This document shows positions 35,154-42,893 of a DNA stretch of 64,000 bases, piece by piece (positions within the stretch are counted from its first letter, which is position 1; each line of letters begins with the position of its first letter). The stretch covers positions 558,001 through 622,000 of the forward strand of contig NZ_JAJSAX010000001.1 of the NCBI RefSeq assembly GCF_021261315.1, given 5' to 3'. The position numbers and the translations under genes were made by a program. The notes beneath the pieces are model-generated. The model was given only the letters and a program-made list of their open reading frames with translations, searched no databases and was not told where the DNA came from. Source of the stretch: Epilithonimonas sp. JDS (lineage in GTDB: Bacteria; Bacteroidota; Bacteroidia; Flavobacteriales; Weeksellaceae).

Positions 35154-35669
35154 ATGGACAAAATAAAAGATACCAGAAGTTTTATGAGAATCGTTCACCG
35201 CTATCTGGGCTATTTCCTGGCGGGAATAATGGTGGTTTACTCCGTAAGCGGCGTTTTGCTGGTCTATAGAGATACCGATTTTCTGAAAAAGGAAAACAAA
35301 TATGAGAAGAAATTCGAGGCCAATCTGGATGAGAAAAAACTCGGGAAAGAGATCAAAATCAAAGGCTTCGAAGTGGATAAAACGGAAGGTGATGTGATGT
35401 ACTTCAAACAAGGGACGTACAATATCAAAACCGGAGAAGCAAAATACACCAAAAAGGAATTGCCATTTGTCTGGGACAAAATGACAAAACTGCACAAGTC
35501 GCAGTCCAAAGACTCTTTGTCTCTGCTCAACGTGTTTTTTGGGATCTCGTTATTCTTTTTTGTACTGTCAAGTTTTTGGATGTTTCCTCCGAAGTCTAAA
35601 GTTTTCAAACGCGGGATGATCTTTGCGACCATTGGTTTTGTGCTTGCTTTGCTGCTGACGTTTTTATAA
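35154..35669 (+). CDS. PepSY-associated membrane protein
   Basis: 171 residues. An N-terminal helix (RIVHRYLGYFLAGIMVVYSVSGVLLVYRD, the typical PepSY-TM start) is followed by a periplasmic region of about 85 residues and two further helices (NVFFGISLFFFVLSSFW and the C-terminal one). Small PepSY-TM proteins often sit next to siderophore receptors and may help reduce imported iron. It follows the receptor by 90 bases. The stop is 20 to 30 bases before the 21-bp array. Confidence 0.85.
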   Translation: MDKIKDTRSFMRIVHRYLGYFLAGIMVVYSVSGVLLVYRDTDFLKKENKYEKKFEANLDEKKLGKEIKIKGFEVDKTEGDVMYFKQGTYNIKTGEAKYTKKELPFVWDKMTKLHKSQSKDSLSLLNVFFGISLFFFVLSSFWMFPPKSKVFKRGMIFATIGFVLALLLTFL

Positions 35670-35979
35670 ATTATTTGGATGACACCAAGCTATCTTATCA
35701 TTGCGGTGAAAGAATTATCAAATCAGGTCGCTGTTATGTGAAGTGAGGTAGTAGTTTTATAAAGTGCGGTCGTGGTTTTAACAAACGCGGTGCGAGTTTT
35801 AAAAAAAACAGTATCAGTTTTATAAAAATCGGCGACAACTTTATAAAATACCGAGGTTGTGTTATGAAAGACCACAAGAGTTTTATAAAAGCCAGTGCTA
35901 ATTTTATAAAGACATAGGGCGTTTTATGAAAACAGAAAGCACATTTGAATAAATAGGTGCTGTGTCTGTTTTTCTTTCT
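35670..35979. other. intergenic region filled by a 21-bp array
   Basis: 310 bases between convergent genes. Nearly all of it is the degenerate 21-bp tandem array described separately (35690-35935). No open frame or clear terminator was found. Confidence 0.7.
35690..35935. repeat. degenerate tandem array, 21-bp period, GTTTTATAAA core
   Basis: Cores at 35754, 35775, 35796, 35817, 35838, 35859, 35880, 35901 and 35921 are 21 bases apart (20 for the last), with weaker ones at 35733 and 35712. The core consensus is GTTTTATAAA; the 11 bases between cores vary but tend to have CGGT in the middle. Confidence 0.85.
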
Positions 35980-37278
35980 TTAAAACAAATGGAAAGTCTT
36001 TAATAAAACATTCAAGCTCCAGATGATGACGATGGCGCCGACTCCGATGAACATTGCTTTCAAAGGTAATTTTCCTGCTAATCTCGCAGCAATAGGCGCA
36101 GCTAGAACACCACCCAAAATCAGTCCTGCAATGAGTTGCCAATGGCTGATCCCGATGACGGAAAAGAAAGTCAAAGCACTGGCGAAAGTGACGAAAAACT
36201 CAGTCAGACTCACAGTTCCAATGACATAACGCGGGGTTTTTCCTTTTGAGATCAAGGTTGATGTTACTAATGGTCCCCAGCCGCCACCGCCGAAGGAATC
36301 CAGGAATCCGCCAGCTCCGGCTAACCAACCTACTCTTTTGGTTTTCTTTCTGATTTTATTCTTCTTAAAAGCATTAAGCAAAATTCTGATTCCGAGGATG
36401 AAAGTGTAAAGAGCGAGAATTGGTTTGATGATTCCGGCATATTTCTCTCCCAAATAAGACAGCATCAAAGCGCCTAAAATTGCGCCCAGCACGCCCGGAA
36501 TCAGGATGTTTTTAAATAATTTTTTATTGATATTCCCAAACTTATAATGGCTGAAACCCGATGCACCACTGGAAAACATCTCAGCCGTGTGAATACTGCT
36601 GCTGATTGCCGGCAATGGAATCCCGATGTACAACAATGCGGCGGTACAAGTCACGCCATAACCCATTCCTAGAGCGCCGTCGATCAATTGAGCCAAAAAG
36701 CCTACAAGAAATAACCAAAAAAAACGTTCGTCTGTATTGGCATTCAAATATTGATACGCAATTTCAAGATCTTTGAAACCAATGTAAAATGAGACGATAT
36801 TCCCAATTAACAACAGAACGAAGGCTAGGAAAAAGACAGTTGCAATTCGACGCCACTTCTTTTCGCCGTTGATGAGTGGCAGATAATTGTTTTCCGGCGT
36901 TTCATTATTGGCAACATTGGTCAGAAAAAAAGTACTTTCCGAGGGTTGATTTGGAAGGAAATAGAGTTTTTTGCTCGCTTTGAGAACGCTTACAATTTCC
37001 TGATCGGAAATTTGATTTTCCGTAGCCACAATGACCAAATCCTGATCGGAAAAATCCTCTACATTGTAATCTCTTTTTAAAATTTTTACAGAATTGTTTT
37101 CATTCAGTAACAGCTGAAGATCCTCAGAAATGCTGGGAGAAATCAAAGTAATATTTGAATCTGTAATGTTCTGAAGAATGTCATTCAGATTTTCTGCTGC
37201 TGTTTTTCCGCCACCTACAATCAGAATTCTGTTGTTGGAAGCATTGATGAAAATCGGTAAAGAGATTTTTGATTTCAA
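35980..37278 (-). CDS. TauE/SafE sulfite permease fused to a siroheme-synthase-like domain
   Basis: 432 residues. The first 130 or so form a Rossmann domain of the precorrin-2 dehydrogenase (CysG N-terminal/Met8p) kind: LPIFINASNNRILIVGGGKTAAENL, ILKRDYNVEDFSDQDLVIVATEN. A linker leads to an integral membrane domain (about 143-432) with TauE/SafE features (LIDGALGMGYGV, the GGGWGPLVTS loop). The gene lies 16 bases after cysN, so the permease probably moves sulphite or sulphate. The fused domain could take part in siroheme synthesis for sulphite reductase; whether it is active is unknown, as the downstream ferrochelatase part is absent. Confidence 0.88.
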   Translation of the reverse strand: MKSKISLPIFINASNNRILIVGGGKTAAENLNDILQNITDSNITLISPSISEDLQLLLNENNSVKILKRDYNVEDFSDQDLVIVATENQISDQEIVSVLKASKKLYFLPNQPSESTFFLTNVANNETPENNYLPLINGEKKWRRIATVFFLAFVLLLIGNIVSFYIGFKDLEIAYQYLNANTDERFFWLFLVGFLAQLIDGALGMGYGVTCTAALLYIGIPLPAISSSIHTAEMFSSGASGFSHYKFGNINKKLFKNILIPGVLGAILGALMLSYLGEKYAGIIKPILALYTFILGIRILLNAFKKNKIRKKTKRVGWLAGAGGFLDSFGGGGWGPLVTSTLISKGKTPRYVIGTVSLTEFFVTFASALTFFSVIGISHWQLIAGLILGGVLAAPIAARLAGKLPLKAMFIGVGAIVIIWSLNVLLKTFHLF

Positions 37279-37294
37279 ATTTTTCAGCTTTAAA

Positions 37295-38533
37295 TTATTG
37301 AATCAAACCTGCACCAACCGTTACAAAACTCGTTTCATCGATGAAGATGATTCCACCGTTTGACGCCAGATCTTTGTAGGAATCATAGGCAAAAGGTTTT
37401 GCGGTTTTAAGTTTAAGCTTGACAATTTCATTAAGAGAAACCTGCTCCACATCGTGTTTTTCCAAAGTGTTGACGTCCAATTTATATTCGATGTCTTTGA
37501 TCACTGCTTTGGCTTGTGTGGTGTTGTTTTGAATCAGATATTTGGAACCGATTTTCAAAGGTTTGTCGCCCATCCAGCAGACCAAAATCTCCAATTCCTG
37601 CTCGAGTTTCGGAAGGTCATCAGATTTGACGATCAAATCGCCACGGCTGATATCGATATCATTTTCCAAATGCAGTATTACACTTTGCGGCGCAAAAGCC
37701 TCTTCCACTTCTTTCTGATTTATTTCTATAGCAGAAATTTTACTTTCTGTTCCCGAAGGTAAAATGGTAACTGCATCTCCAACTTTGTAAATTCCGCTGG
37801 TGATCTTCCCGGCATAGCCTCGGTAATCGTGAAATTCTTCTGACTGCGGACGGATCACGTACTGAACCGGGAATCTAGCTTTATCAAGATTGATGGTGTT
37901 CTCCAGCTCCACCGTTTCTAGATGATCCAACAACGTTTTGCCTTCATACCAGTTCAAATTTTCGGATCTGTCTACGATATTGTCACCATCCAATGCACTG
38001 ATCGGAATGTAAACCACATTGTTGAGAGACAGCTGATCTGCCATTTTGGAATATTCACCTTTGATATTATTGAAGATTTCTTCGGAATAATTGACCAAAT
38101 CCAACTTGTTAATTGCTACAACAACATTTGGTATATTAAGCAACGATGCGATGATTGAGTGTCGTCTGGTCTGTTCTATGATTCCGTTTCTGGCATCAAC
38201 GAGGATGATGATCAAAGCGGCGTTGCTTGCGCCGGTAATCATATTTCTGGTGTACTGAACGTGGCCCGGTGCGTCTGCGATGATGAATTTGCGTTTCGGT
38301 GTTGAAAAATATTTGTAGGCAACATCAATAGTAATTCCCTGTTCACGTTCTGCGCGCAAACCATCCGTCAGCAAAGCTAGATCCAGCTCGCCATCATTTT
38401 TGAATTTGCTCGCGCGTTCTACTGCTTCCAGTTGATCGATAAGGATATTTTTGCTGTCGTATAATAATCTGCCAATCAGTGTACTTTTTCCGTCGTCTAC
38501 ACTTCCGGCTGTTATAAATCTTAATATGTCCAT
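37295..38533 (-). CDS. cysN: sulfate adenylyltransferase subunit 1 (GTPase)
   Basis: 412 residues. GTPase motifs are GSVDDGKST (P-loop), DAPGHVQYTRNM and NKLDL, followed by EF-Tu-like domains 2 and 3. CysN uses GTP hydrolysis to drive formation of adenosine 5'-phosphosulfate by CysD. It is shorter than E. coli CysN (475), and no APS kinase domain is attached. It follows cysD after a gap of 263 bases that contains repeats, and is 16 bases before the TauE/SafE fusion gene. Confidence 0.94.
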   Translation of the reverse strand: MDILRFITAGSVDDGKSTLIGRLLYDSKNILIDQLEAVERASKFKNDGELDLALLTDGLRAEREQGITIDVAYKYFSTPKRKFIIADAPGHVQYTRNMITGASNAALIIILVDARNGIIEQTRRHSIIASLLNIPNVVVAINKLDLVNYSEEIFNNIKGEYSKMADQLSLNNVVYIPISALDGDNIVDRSENLNWYEGKTLLDHLETVELENTINLDKARFPVQYVIRPQSEEFHDYRGYAGKITSGIYKVGDAVTILPSGTESKISAIEINQKEVEEAFAPQSVILHLENDIDISRGDLIVKSDDLPKLEQELEILVCWMGDKPLKIGSKYLIQNNTTQAKAVIKDIEYKLDVNTLEKHDVEQVSLNEIVKLKLKTAKPFAYDSYKDLASNGGIIFIDETSFVTVGAGLIQ

Positions 38534-38537
38534 TTTC

Positions 38538-38579
38538 GTTGTCAGTTGTTGGTTGATAGTTGATCGTTTTCGGTAACTA
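38538..38579. repeat. heptad-periodic tract (GTTGATA type)
   Basis: GTTGTCA, GTTGTTG, GTTGATA, GTTGATC, GTTTTCG, GTAACTA: six 7-base steps, beginning four bases outside the cysN start codon. Confidence 0.6.
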
Positions 38580-38600
38580 GATTATTTTTGAATTGCTCCA

Positions 38601-38712
38601 TAGCCCTGATGGAAACGGCATCCTTTTTTGTTTTTTTATTCCTAATGTCAATCAGAGATACAAGTCTTCTGAAAAACAAAAAAGATATAGTGGACAGCAG
38701 GTTCCCGGCTCC
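38601..38712. repeat. structured intergenic element, family A, copy 2
   Basis: TAGCCCTGATGGAAACGG at the left and GATATAGTGGACAGCAGG with GGCTCC at the right. Inner stem CTTTTTTGTTTTT (38623-38635) pairs perfectly with AAAAACAAAAAAG (38672-38684). Same plan as 17914-18024 with a different stem. Confidence 0.65.
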
Positions 38713-38796
38713 AAATTATAATTGATGATGGATCAGTGATAAATGATTTTGAGAATTGCTTGTGATTTAATCATTCATCACTTTTATCATTAATAA

Positions 38797-39705
38797 TTAG
38801 AAATAACCTGCTTTTTTGCGGTCTTCCATTGCGGCTTCGGAGGTTCTGTCGTCGATTCGGGTTTCGCCTCTTTCGCTGGTTTTGGTGGTGATGATCTCGG
38901 CAATCACTTCTTCAAGATTGGCTGCGTTTGAAAGGACTGCGGCGGTACAAGTCATATCGCCAACGGTTCTGTAACGTACTTTTTCCGTGGTTACGACATC
39001 ATTTTCTTCAAGATTTACGAACTCATTCATCGCGATGAACTGGCTGTCGAAATTGAGAACTTCTCTGTCGTGTGCAAAATAGATGGATGGCAGCTGGATA
39101 TTTTCTTTCAGGATGTAATTCCAAACGTCGAGTTCTGTCCAGTTGCTGATCGGGAACACTCTTACCTGCTCGCCTTTGTGGATTTTTCCGTTATAAGTGT
39201 TCCAAAGTTCCGGGCGCTGAAGTTTCGGATCCCATTGTCCGAAATCATCACGAACGGAGAAAATTCTCTCCTTAGCTCTGGCTTTTTCTTCGTCCCGTCT
39301 ACCGCCGCCGATGCAGCAGTCGAATTCGAATTCTTCGACGGTGTCGAGAAGTGTGAAAGTCTGAAGCGCATTTCTGCTTGGCAATTTGCCTTTTGGCTCG
39401 GTGAGTCCTTTTTCTTTGATGGTATCTTCAACTTTTCTTACGATGAGTTTTTCGCCAATCTTTTGTACTAACTGATCACGGTAATCCAGCACTTCCGGGA
39501 AGTTGTGACCTGTGTCGATGTGGACCAATGGAAATGGAAACTTGCCCGGGCGGAAAGCTTTGAGAGCCAGATGAACCAGCACAATGCTGTCCTTTCCGCC
39601 GCTGAAAAGCAGAGCCGGACGTTCAAACTGACCCGCAACTTCGCGAAAAATATGAATGGCTTCGGACTCTAACTGTTCCAGATAATCCAGATGATATTTT
39701 GACAT
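38797..39705 (-). CDS. cysD: sulfate adenylyltransferase subunit 2
   Basis: 302 residues, the usual length. ATP-pyrophosphatase signature LFSGGKDSIVLVHLA near residue 35, FPFPLVHIDTGHNFPE, CCIGGGRRDEEKARAKERIFS and the C-terminal ERGETRIDD. CysD makes adenosine 5'-phosphosulfate from ATP and sulphate together with CysN. It follows cysH by 18 bases. Confidence 0.96.
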   Translation of the reverse strand: MSKYHLDYLEQLESEAIHIFREVAGQFERPALLFSGGKDSIVLVHLALKAFRPGKFPFPLVHIDTGHNFPEVLDYRDQLVQKIGEKLIVRKVEDTIKEKGLTEPKGKLPSRNALQTFTLLDTVEEFEFDCCIGGGRRDEEKARAKERIFSVRDDFGQWDPKLQRPELWNTYNGKIHKGEQVRVFPISNWTELDVWNYILKENIQLPSIYFAHDREVLNFDSQFIAMNEFVNLEENDVVTTEKVRYRTVGDMTCTAAVLSNAANLEEVIAEIITTKTSERGETRIDDRTSEAAMEDRKKAGYF

Positions 39706-39723
39706 TTAATTTTATTAAAATTG

Positions 39724-40437
39724 TTATTTATGAACGTGGAGCCCACATTCTTTTTTACTTGCATCTTCCCACCACCAGCGTCCAGCGCGGAAATCTTCGC
39801 CCGGCTGAATCGCTCTTGTACAAGGTGCGCAACCAATACTTACGAAACCTTTGTCGTGTAAAATGTTGTATGGAATCTGCTTTTCTTTGATGTAATTTTT
39901 GACGTCGTCTGTTGACCAGAATAATAAAGGATGGTACTTGATAATCTGGTTGGATTCGTCCCATTCCAATTGCTGCAGATCTTTTCTATCAGGCGAATGC
40001 TCTGCTCGCAGACCCGTGATCCATATTTTGTTACCTTTTAAAGCTCGTTTTAGAGGCTGAACTTTTCGGATGTTGCAGCAAGCTTTTCTATTGTCAACTG
40101 ATGTGTAAAAAGAATCCGGGCCTTTTTCCTGAATGAAGGGTTCCAATTCATTTTGATCCGGATAATAGGCTTTGACATTCACTTTATATTTTGATCTTGT
40201 CAAATTCCAGGTATTGTACGTGTCTTCGAAAAGGCGACCTGTATCCAGTGTGAAAATTTTGATGTCAGAGTTCTTTACAAAATTGGTGATCACCTGATCT
40301 TCCATACTGAAACTTGTGGAAAAACATATTTCGTCTGGGAAAAGTCTTATCAAATACTGCAAAACATCATCAATCGATTCATTCTGAATATTATTATTAA
40401 TAAGGTTTTGAAAGATTGATTTTAAATCTTCGCTCAT
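39724..40437 (-). CDS. cysH: adenylylsulfate/phosphoadenylylsulfate reductase
   Basis: 237 residues from the ATG at 40437 (MSEDLKSIF); an ATG eight codons earlier is less likely because it enters the promoter. CysH motifs include FSTSFSMEDQVI, FTLDTGRLFEDTY, GLRAEHS and the C-terminal ECGLHVHK with its catalytic Cys. A CC pair (KACCNIRK) and a CxxC (GCAPCT) point to a [4Fe-4S] cluster, which is typical for enzymes that use APS directly; this agrees with the lack of cysC. It produces sulphite for cysteine synthesis. Confidence 0.94.
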   Translation of the reverse strand: MSEDLKSIFQNLINNNIQNESIDDVLQYLIRLFPDEICFSTSFSMEDQVITNFVKNSDIKIFTLDTGRLFEDTYNTWNLTRSKYKVNVKAYYPDQNELEPFIQEKGPDSFYTSVDNRKACCNIRKVQPLKRALKGNKIWITGLRAEHSPDRKDLQQLEWDESNQIIKYHPLLFWSTDDVKNYIKEKQIPYNILHDKGFVSIGCAPCTRAIQPGEDFRAGRWWWEDASKKECGLHVHK

Positions 40438-40458
40438 TTTGTAAATCTTTACGCAGTG

Positions 40459-40490
40459 CAAAGTTAACGATTCAGATATATCTTACCAAA
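40459..40490 (-). promoter_or_regulatory. promoter of the cysH-cysD-cysN operon
   Basis: TAACTTTG (40459-40466) with TTTG 20 bases upstream (40487-40490) on the minus strand, 22 bases before the cysH start. Confidence 0.7.
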
Positions 40491-40522
40491 TTAGTATAAT
40501 ATGATTAATTAGAAAAATTAGA

Positions 40523-41554
40523 TTAATAAAATCTTTTCACATCTATTTCTGGATCCAATTCCATTTTATTTTCCAGATAATCAAACATCACTTTGGAAAA
40601 ATAAGTTCCGTTGAGAACACCTCTCGCCCCAAGCCCGTTGAAAATATGTAAATTTTCAAACTCGTGATGTGTTCCTAAAATCGGTCTTCTGTCATCTACA
40701 GTTGCACGAAAAGCCGTTTTTATCTTTGTAACCGAAAAATCATTTTTATAAAAAGCTTTCAGTCCGTCTTCAAGTTCCTTCACAAATTCGGGATCGATGT
40801 TTTCTGACTGATCGAACCGGTCGTAGGTTCCTCCGTAATAATATCTTTTGTCAGAAAGTGAAAAGAGGAAATGTTTTTTCTTGATAATATAAGGATCAAT
40901 TTCTCCATCAATGTTGACTTCCAAACAATGTCCTTTATTTGGCAGAACAGGAATTTCATTAAAGTAAGGATTGTCTTTGGTATGAATTCCCTCGCAGAAA
41001 ACGATATTTTTAAATTGAAAATCTTTGTAAGCTGAAGCCTTAAAATCTATGGCGTTGTGATCAAAGGATTCATTGACCAAATTTTGATTAGCGTCAAAAT
41101 GACGGAACATATCTTTGAAAAAATTCTCTACATCCAGTCTGCAGGAATTTTTGACAATTCCGGATTCGAGAGGATTCTCGACATTTTTCAGCCTGATAAA
41201 GTCAGTATCTAAAAATGGTTTTAATTCTTCTTTGTTAGAATTTTTGAGCCATTGTTTCTTTTCAGCTTCGTCGTGGAAAATTCTGGCGACGGGTTCCTGT
41301 ATAATGTAATTTCTGTTGGTGTAAGATTCAATCTCCGAAAAAATGGTTTCGAGATAATCCATTTGGTCTTTTGACTTCCAAAATGTACTGAATCTCTTTA
41401 AAATAACCGGATTACAAACGCCAGCAGAAATGTGCGAACCAGAGATCTGATGACCATTAAAAATCACAAAAGATCTGTTGTTCTTCTGCAACTGGTGGGC
41501 AAGAAAAAAACCTGCAAATCCGCCTCCGACAATGATGTAATCTACTTGAGTCAT
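40523..41554 (-). CDS. FAD-dependent oxidoreductase (DAO family)
   Basis: 343 residues. FAD-binding Rossmann motif YIIVGGGFAGFFLAHQL (about 6-22) and a C-terminal FAD motif (FNGLGARGVLNG). Overall it is like D-amino-acid oxidase and MnmC C-terminal domains, and the text GSHISAGVCNPVILKRF supports the DAO group. The substrate is unknown. It lies beyond the gldN terminator and upstream of the cys operon. Confidence 0.86.
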   Translation of the reverse strand: MTQVDYIIVGGGFAGFFLAHQLQKNNRSFVIFNGHQISGSHISAGVCNPVILKRFSTFWKSKDQMDYLETIFSEIESYTNRNYIIQEPVARIFHDEAEKKQWLKNSNKEELKPFLDTDFIRLKNVENPLESGIVKNSCRLDVENFFKDMFRHFDANQNLVNESFDHNAIDFKASAYKDFQFKNIVFCEGIHTKDNPYFNEIPVLPNKGHCLEVNIDGEIDPYIIKKKHFLFSLSDKRYYYGGTYDRFDQSENIDPEFVKELEDGLKAFYKNDFSVTKIKTAFRATVDDRRPILGTHHEFENLHIFNGLGARGVLNGTYFSKVMFDYLENKMELDPEIDVKRFY

Positions 41555-41564
41555 AAAAATAAAA

Positions 41565-41592
41565 AACCTGAGTAAAGATACTCAGGTTTTTC
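41565..41592 (-). terminator. terminator after gldN
   Basis: AACCTGAGTA (41565-41574) pairs with TACTCAGGTT (41579-41588), loop AAGA, with A- and T-runs on both sides. Confidence 0.85.
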
Positions 41593-41612
41593 TATTTGGT
41601 ATATGAGAAATA

Positions 41613-42845
41613 TTAGTAATTCCACAAATCATTTTCCATTTGAAGGATCTGCGCTTTGATTCTGTCGCTTTCGTCCAATTGTCCGTCTGCATCATCCGGG
41701 ATATATTCATCGATGATACCACTTCCGCCTCTACCAAGACCATTGTCTGATTTGTAGATTACAGAAGAGAATCTTCTTTGGTTAAGAACGTCATCATAAC
41801 TAATGTTAGAAGATGAATTCTTAGCATTGAATATATAGTTGGTTGTTAGAACCTGTCTAGCATCCGGATAATAGATCCAGAAAAGATCGATTAAATCTTC
41901 AGCGGCACCAGTTGCAGCCTCTACCGGCTGGCCAGCTTCTGCCAAAGCAGCAGCCTGAGAAGCTCTTAATTTAGCAGCATTAGGATCTTCTCCCATTGCA
42001 GCGATACCAAGCAATCTGTATCTAAGCTGAGTATCTCTCTTATCGACATACCACATTCCCATCAACTTAAGCGCTTTCACCTTTTCTGTTCCGGTCACAA
42101 TTTTATCAACATTTGAAGAAATATCATTTCTGTTGATTTTGTACCAGCTACCGTCCAATTTTACAAGAACAGTTCCAGGAGCTATATTTACAGCTTTTGG
42201 TGCAGCTTTCTTAGTTGTTTTTTTCTTTTTGCCTTTTTTAGTAGTCGTTGTTTCTTCTACTGGAGCTTCTTCCGTTACTGGAGAAGAACCGTCATTGTAC
42301 AAAAGAACATCTTCTAATCTGCTACCATAAAATGCTTTGATAGAGCTAATGTCTGTATCTGTAGAATTGATAGCAGAAGTGAAATACTTTTTAAGGCTAT
42401 TTGCTGTTCCTTCTTCAATTTTATTTTCGTTCAGAGTCTGGGAAAAATAATCCGCCACCTGAACTGCAGATGTTGCAGAAACAATTTGCTCCGGTGTAAG
42501 TCTGGCAGTAAAATCATCACCTTGGTAAACTTCTTTAATTTTGCCGTTGTTCACAGCATCCAATAGAACCTGGTAAAGTGATTTGTTCTGAGAGACCAAT
42601 CCGTCTGCATTATGGTAATAAGGCTGATTGATTTTGTCATTCATATCAATAATTTCCCATACAACCATACTTCTCAATATGTCTTTATCTTCGATAAAGC
42701 TGTATTTCAGCGGTGTTCCTATACTGTCTTTTTTAGCTTCTCTCTCTTCTCTGAATGTTTGGGGAGAGCTAGCATTAAGAATGCTGTTCTGACCAAAAAC
42801 CATTGTTGAGGAAAGACAAATTAAACTATATATAATCTTTTTCAT
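41613..42845 (-). CDS. gldN: type IX secretion protein GldN
   Basis: 410 residues with a signal peptide ending in FGQ. The N-terminal part (PLKYSFIEDKDILRSMVVWEIIDMNDKINQPYY) is the GldN core, and GldN-type motifs LDGSWYKINRND and LFWIYYPDARQVL follow. An insertion of about 30 residues rich in Thr, Lys and Ala sits around residues 190-220. GldN works in the periplasm with GldK at the outer membrane. It is the last gene of the operon, 48 bases after gldM. Confidence 0.93.
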   Translation of the reverse strand: MKKIIYSLICLSSTMVFGQNSILNASSPQTFREEREAKKDSIGTPLKYSFIEDKDILRSMVVWEIIDMNDKINQPYYHNADGLVSQNKSLYQVLLDAVNNGKIKEVYQGDDFTARLTPEQIVSATSAVQVADYFSQTLNENKIEEGTANSLKKYFTSAINSTDTDISSIKAFYGSRLEDVLLYNDGSSPVTEEAPVEETTTTKKGKKKKTTKKAAPKAVNIAPGTVLVKLDGSWYKINRNDISSNVDKIVTGTEKVKALKLMGMWYVDKRDTQLRYRLLGIAAMGEDPNAAKLRASQAAALAEAGQPVEAATGAAEDLIDLFWIYYPDARQVLTTNYIFNAKNSSSNISYDDVLNQRRFSSVIYKSDNGLGRGGSGIIDEYIPDDADGQLDESDRIKAQILQMENDLWNY

Positions 42846-42893
42846 AATAAATATTGAATAGTAAAAAAATCAATCAAACTTTTAAAGTTCTTT

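Noticed and set aside
35690-35935. CRISPR array
   Set aside because: Units are 21 bp with degenerate cores and only 11-base variable parts; repeats are too short and variable, and no cas genes are present. The same holds for 60255-60530.
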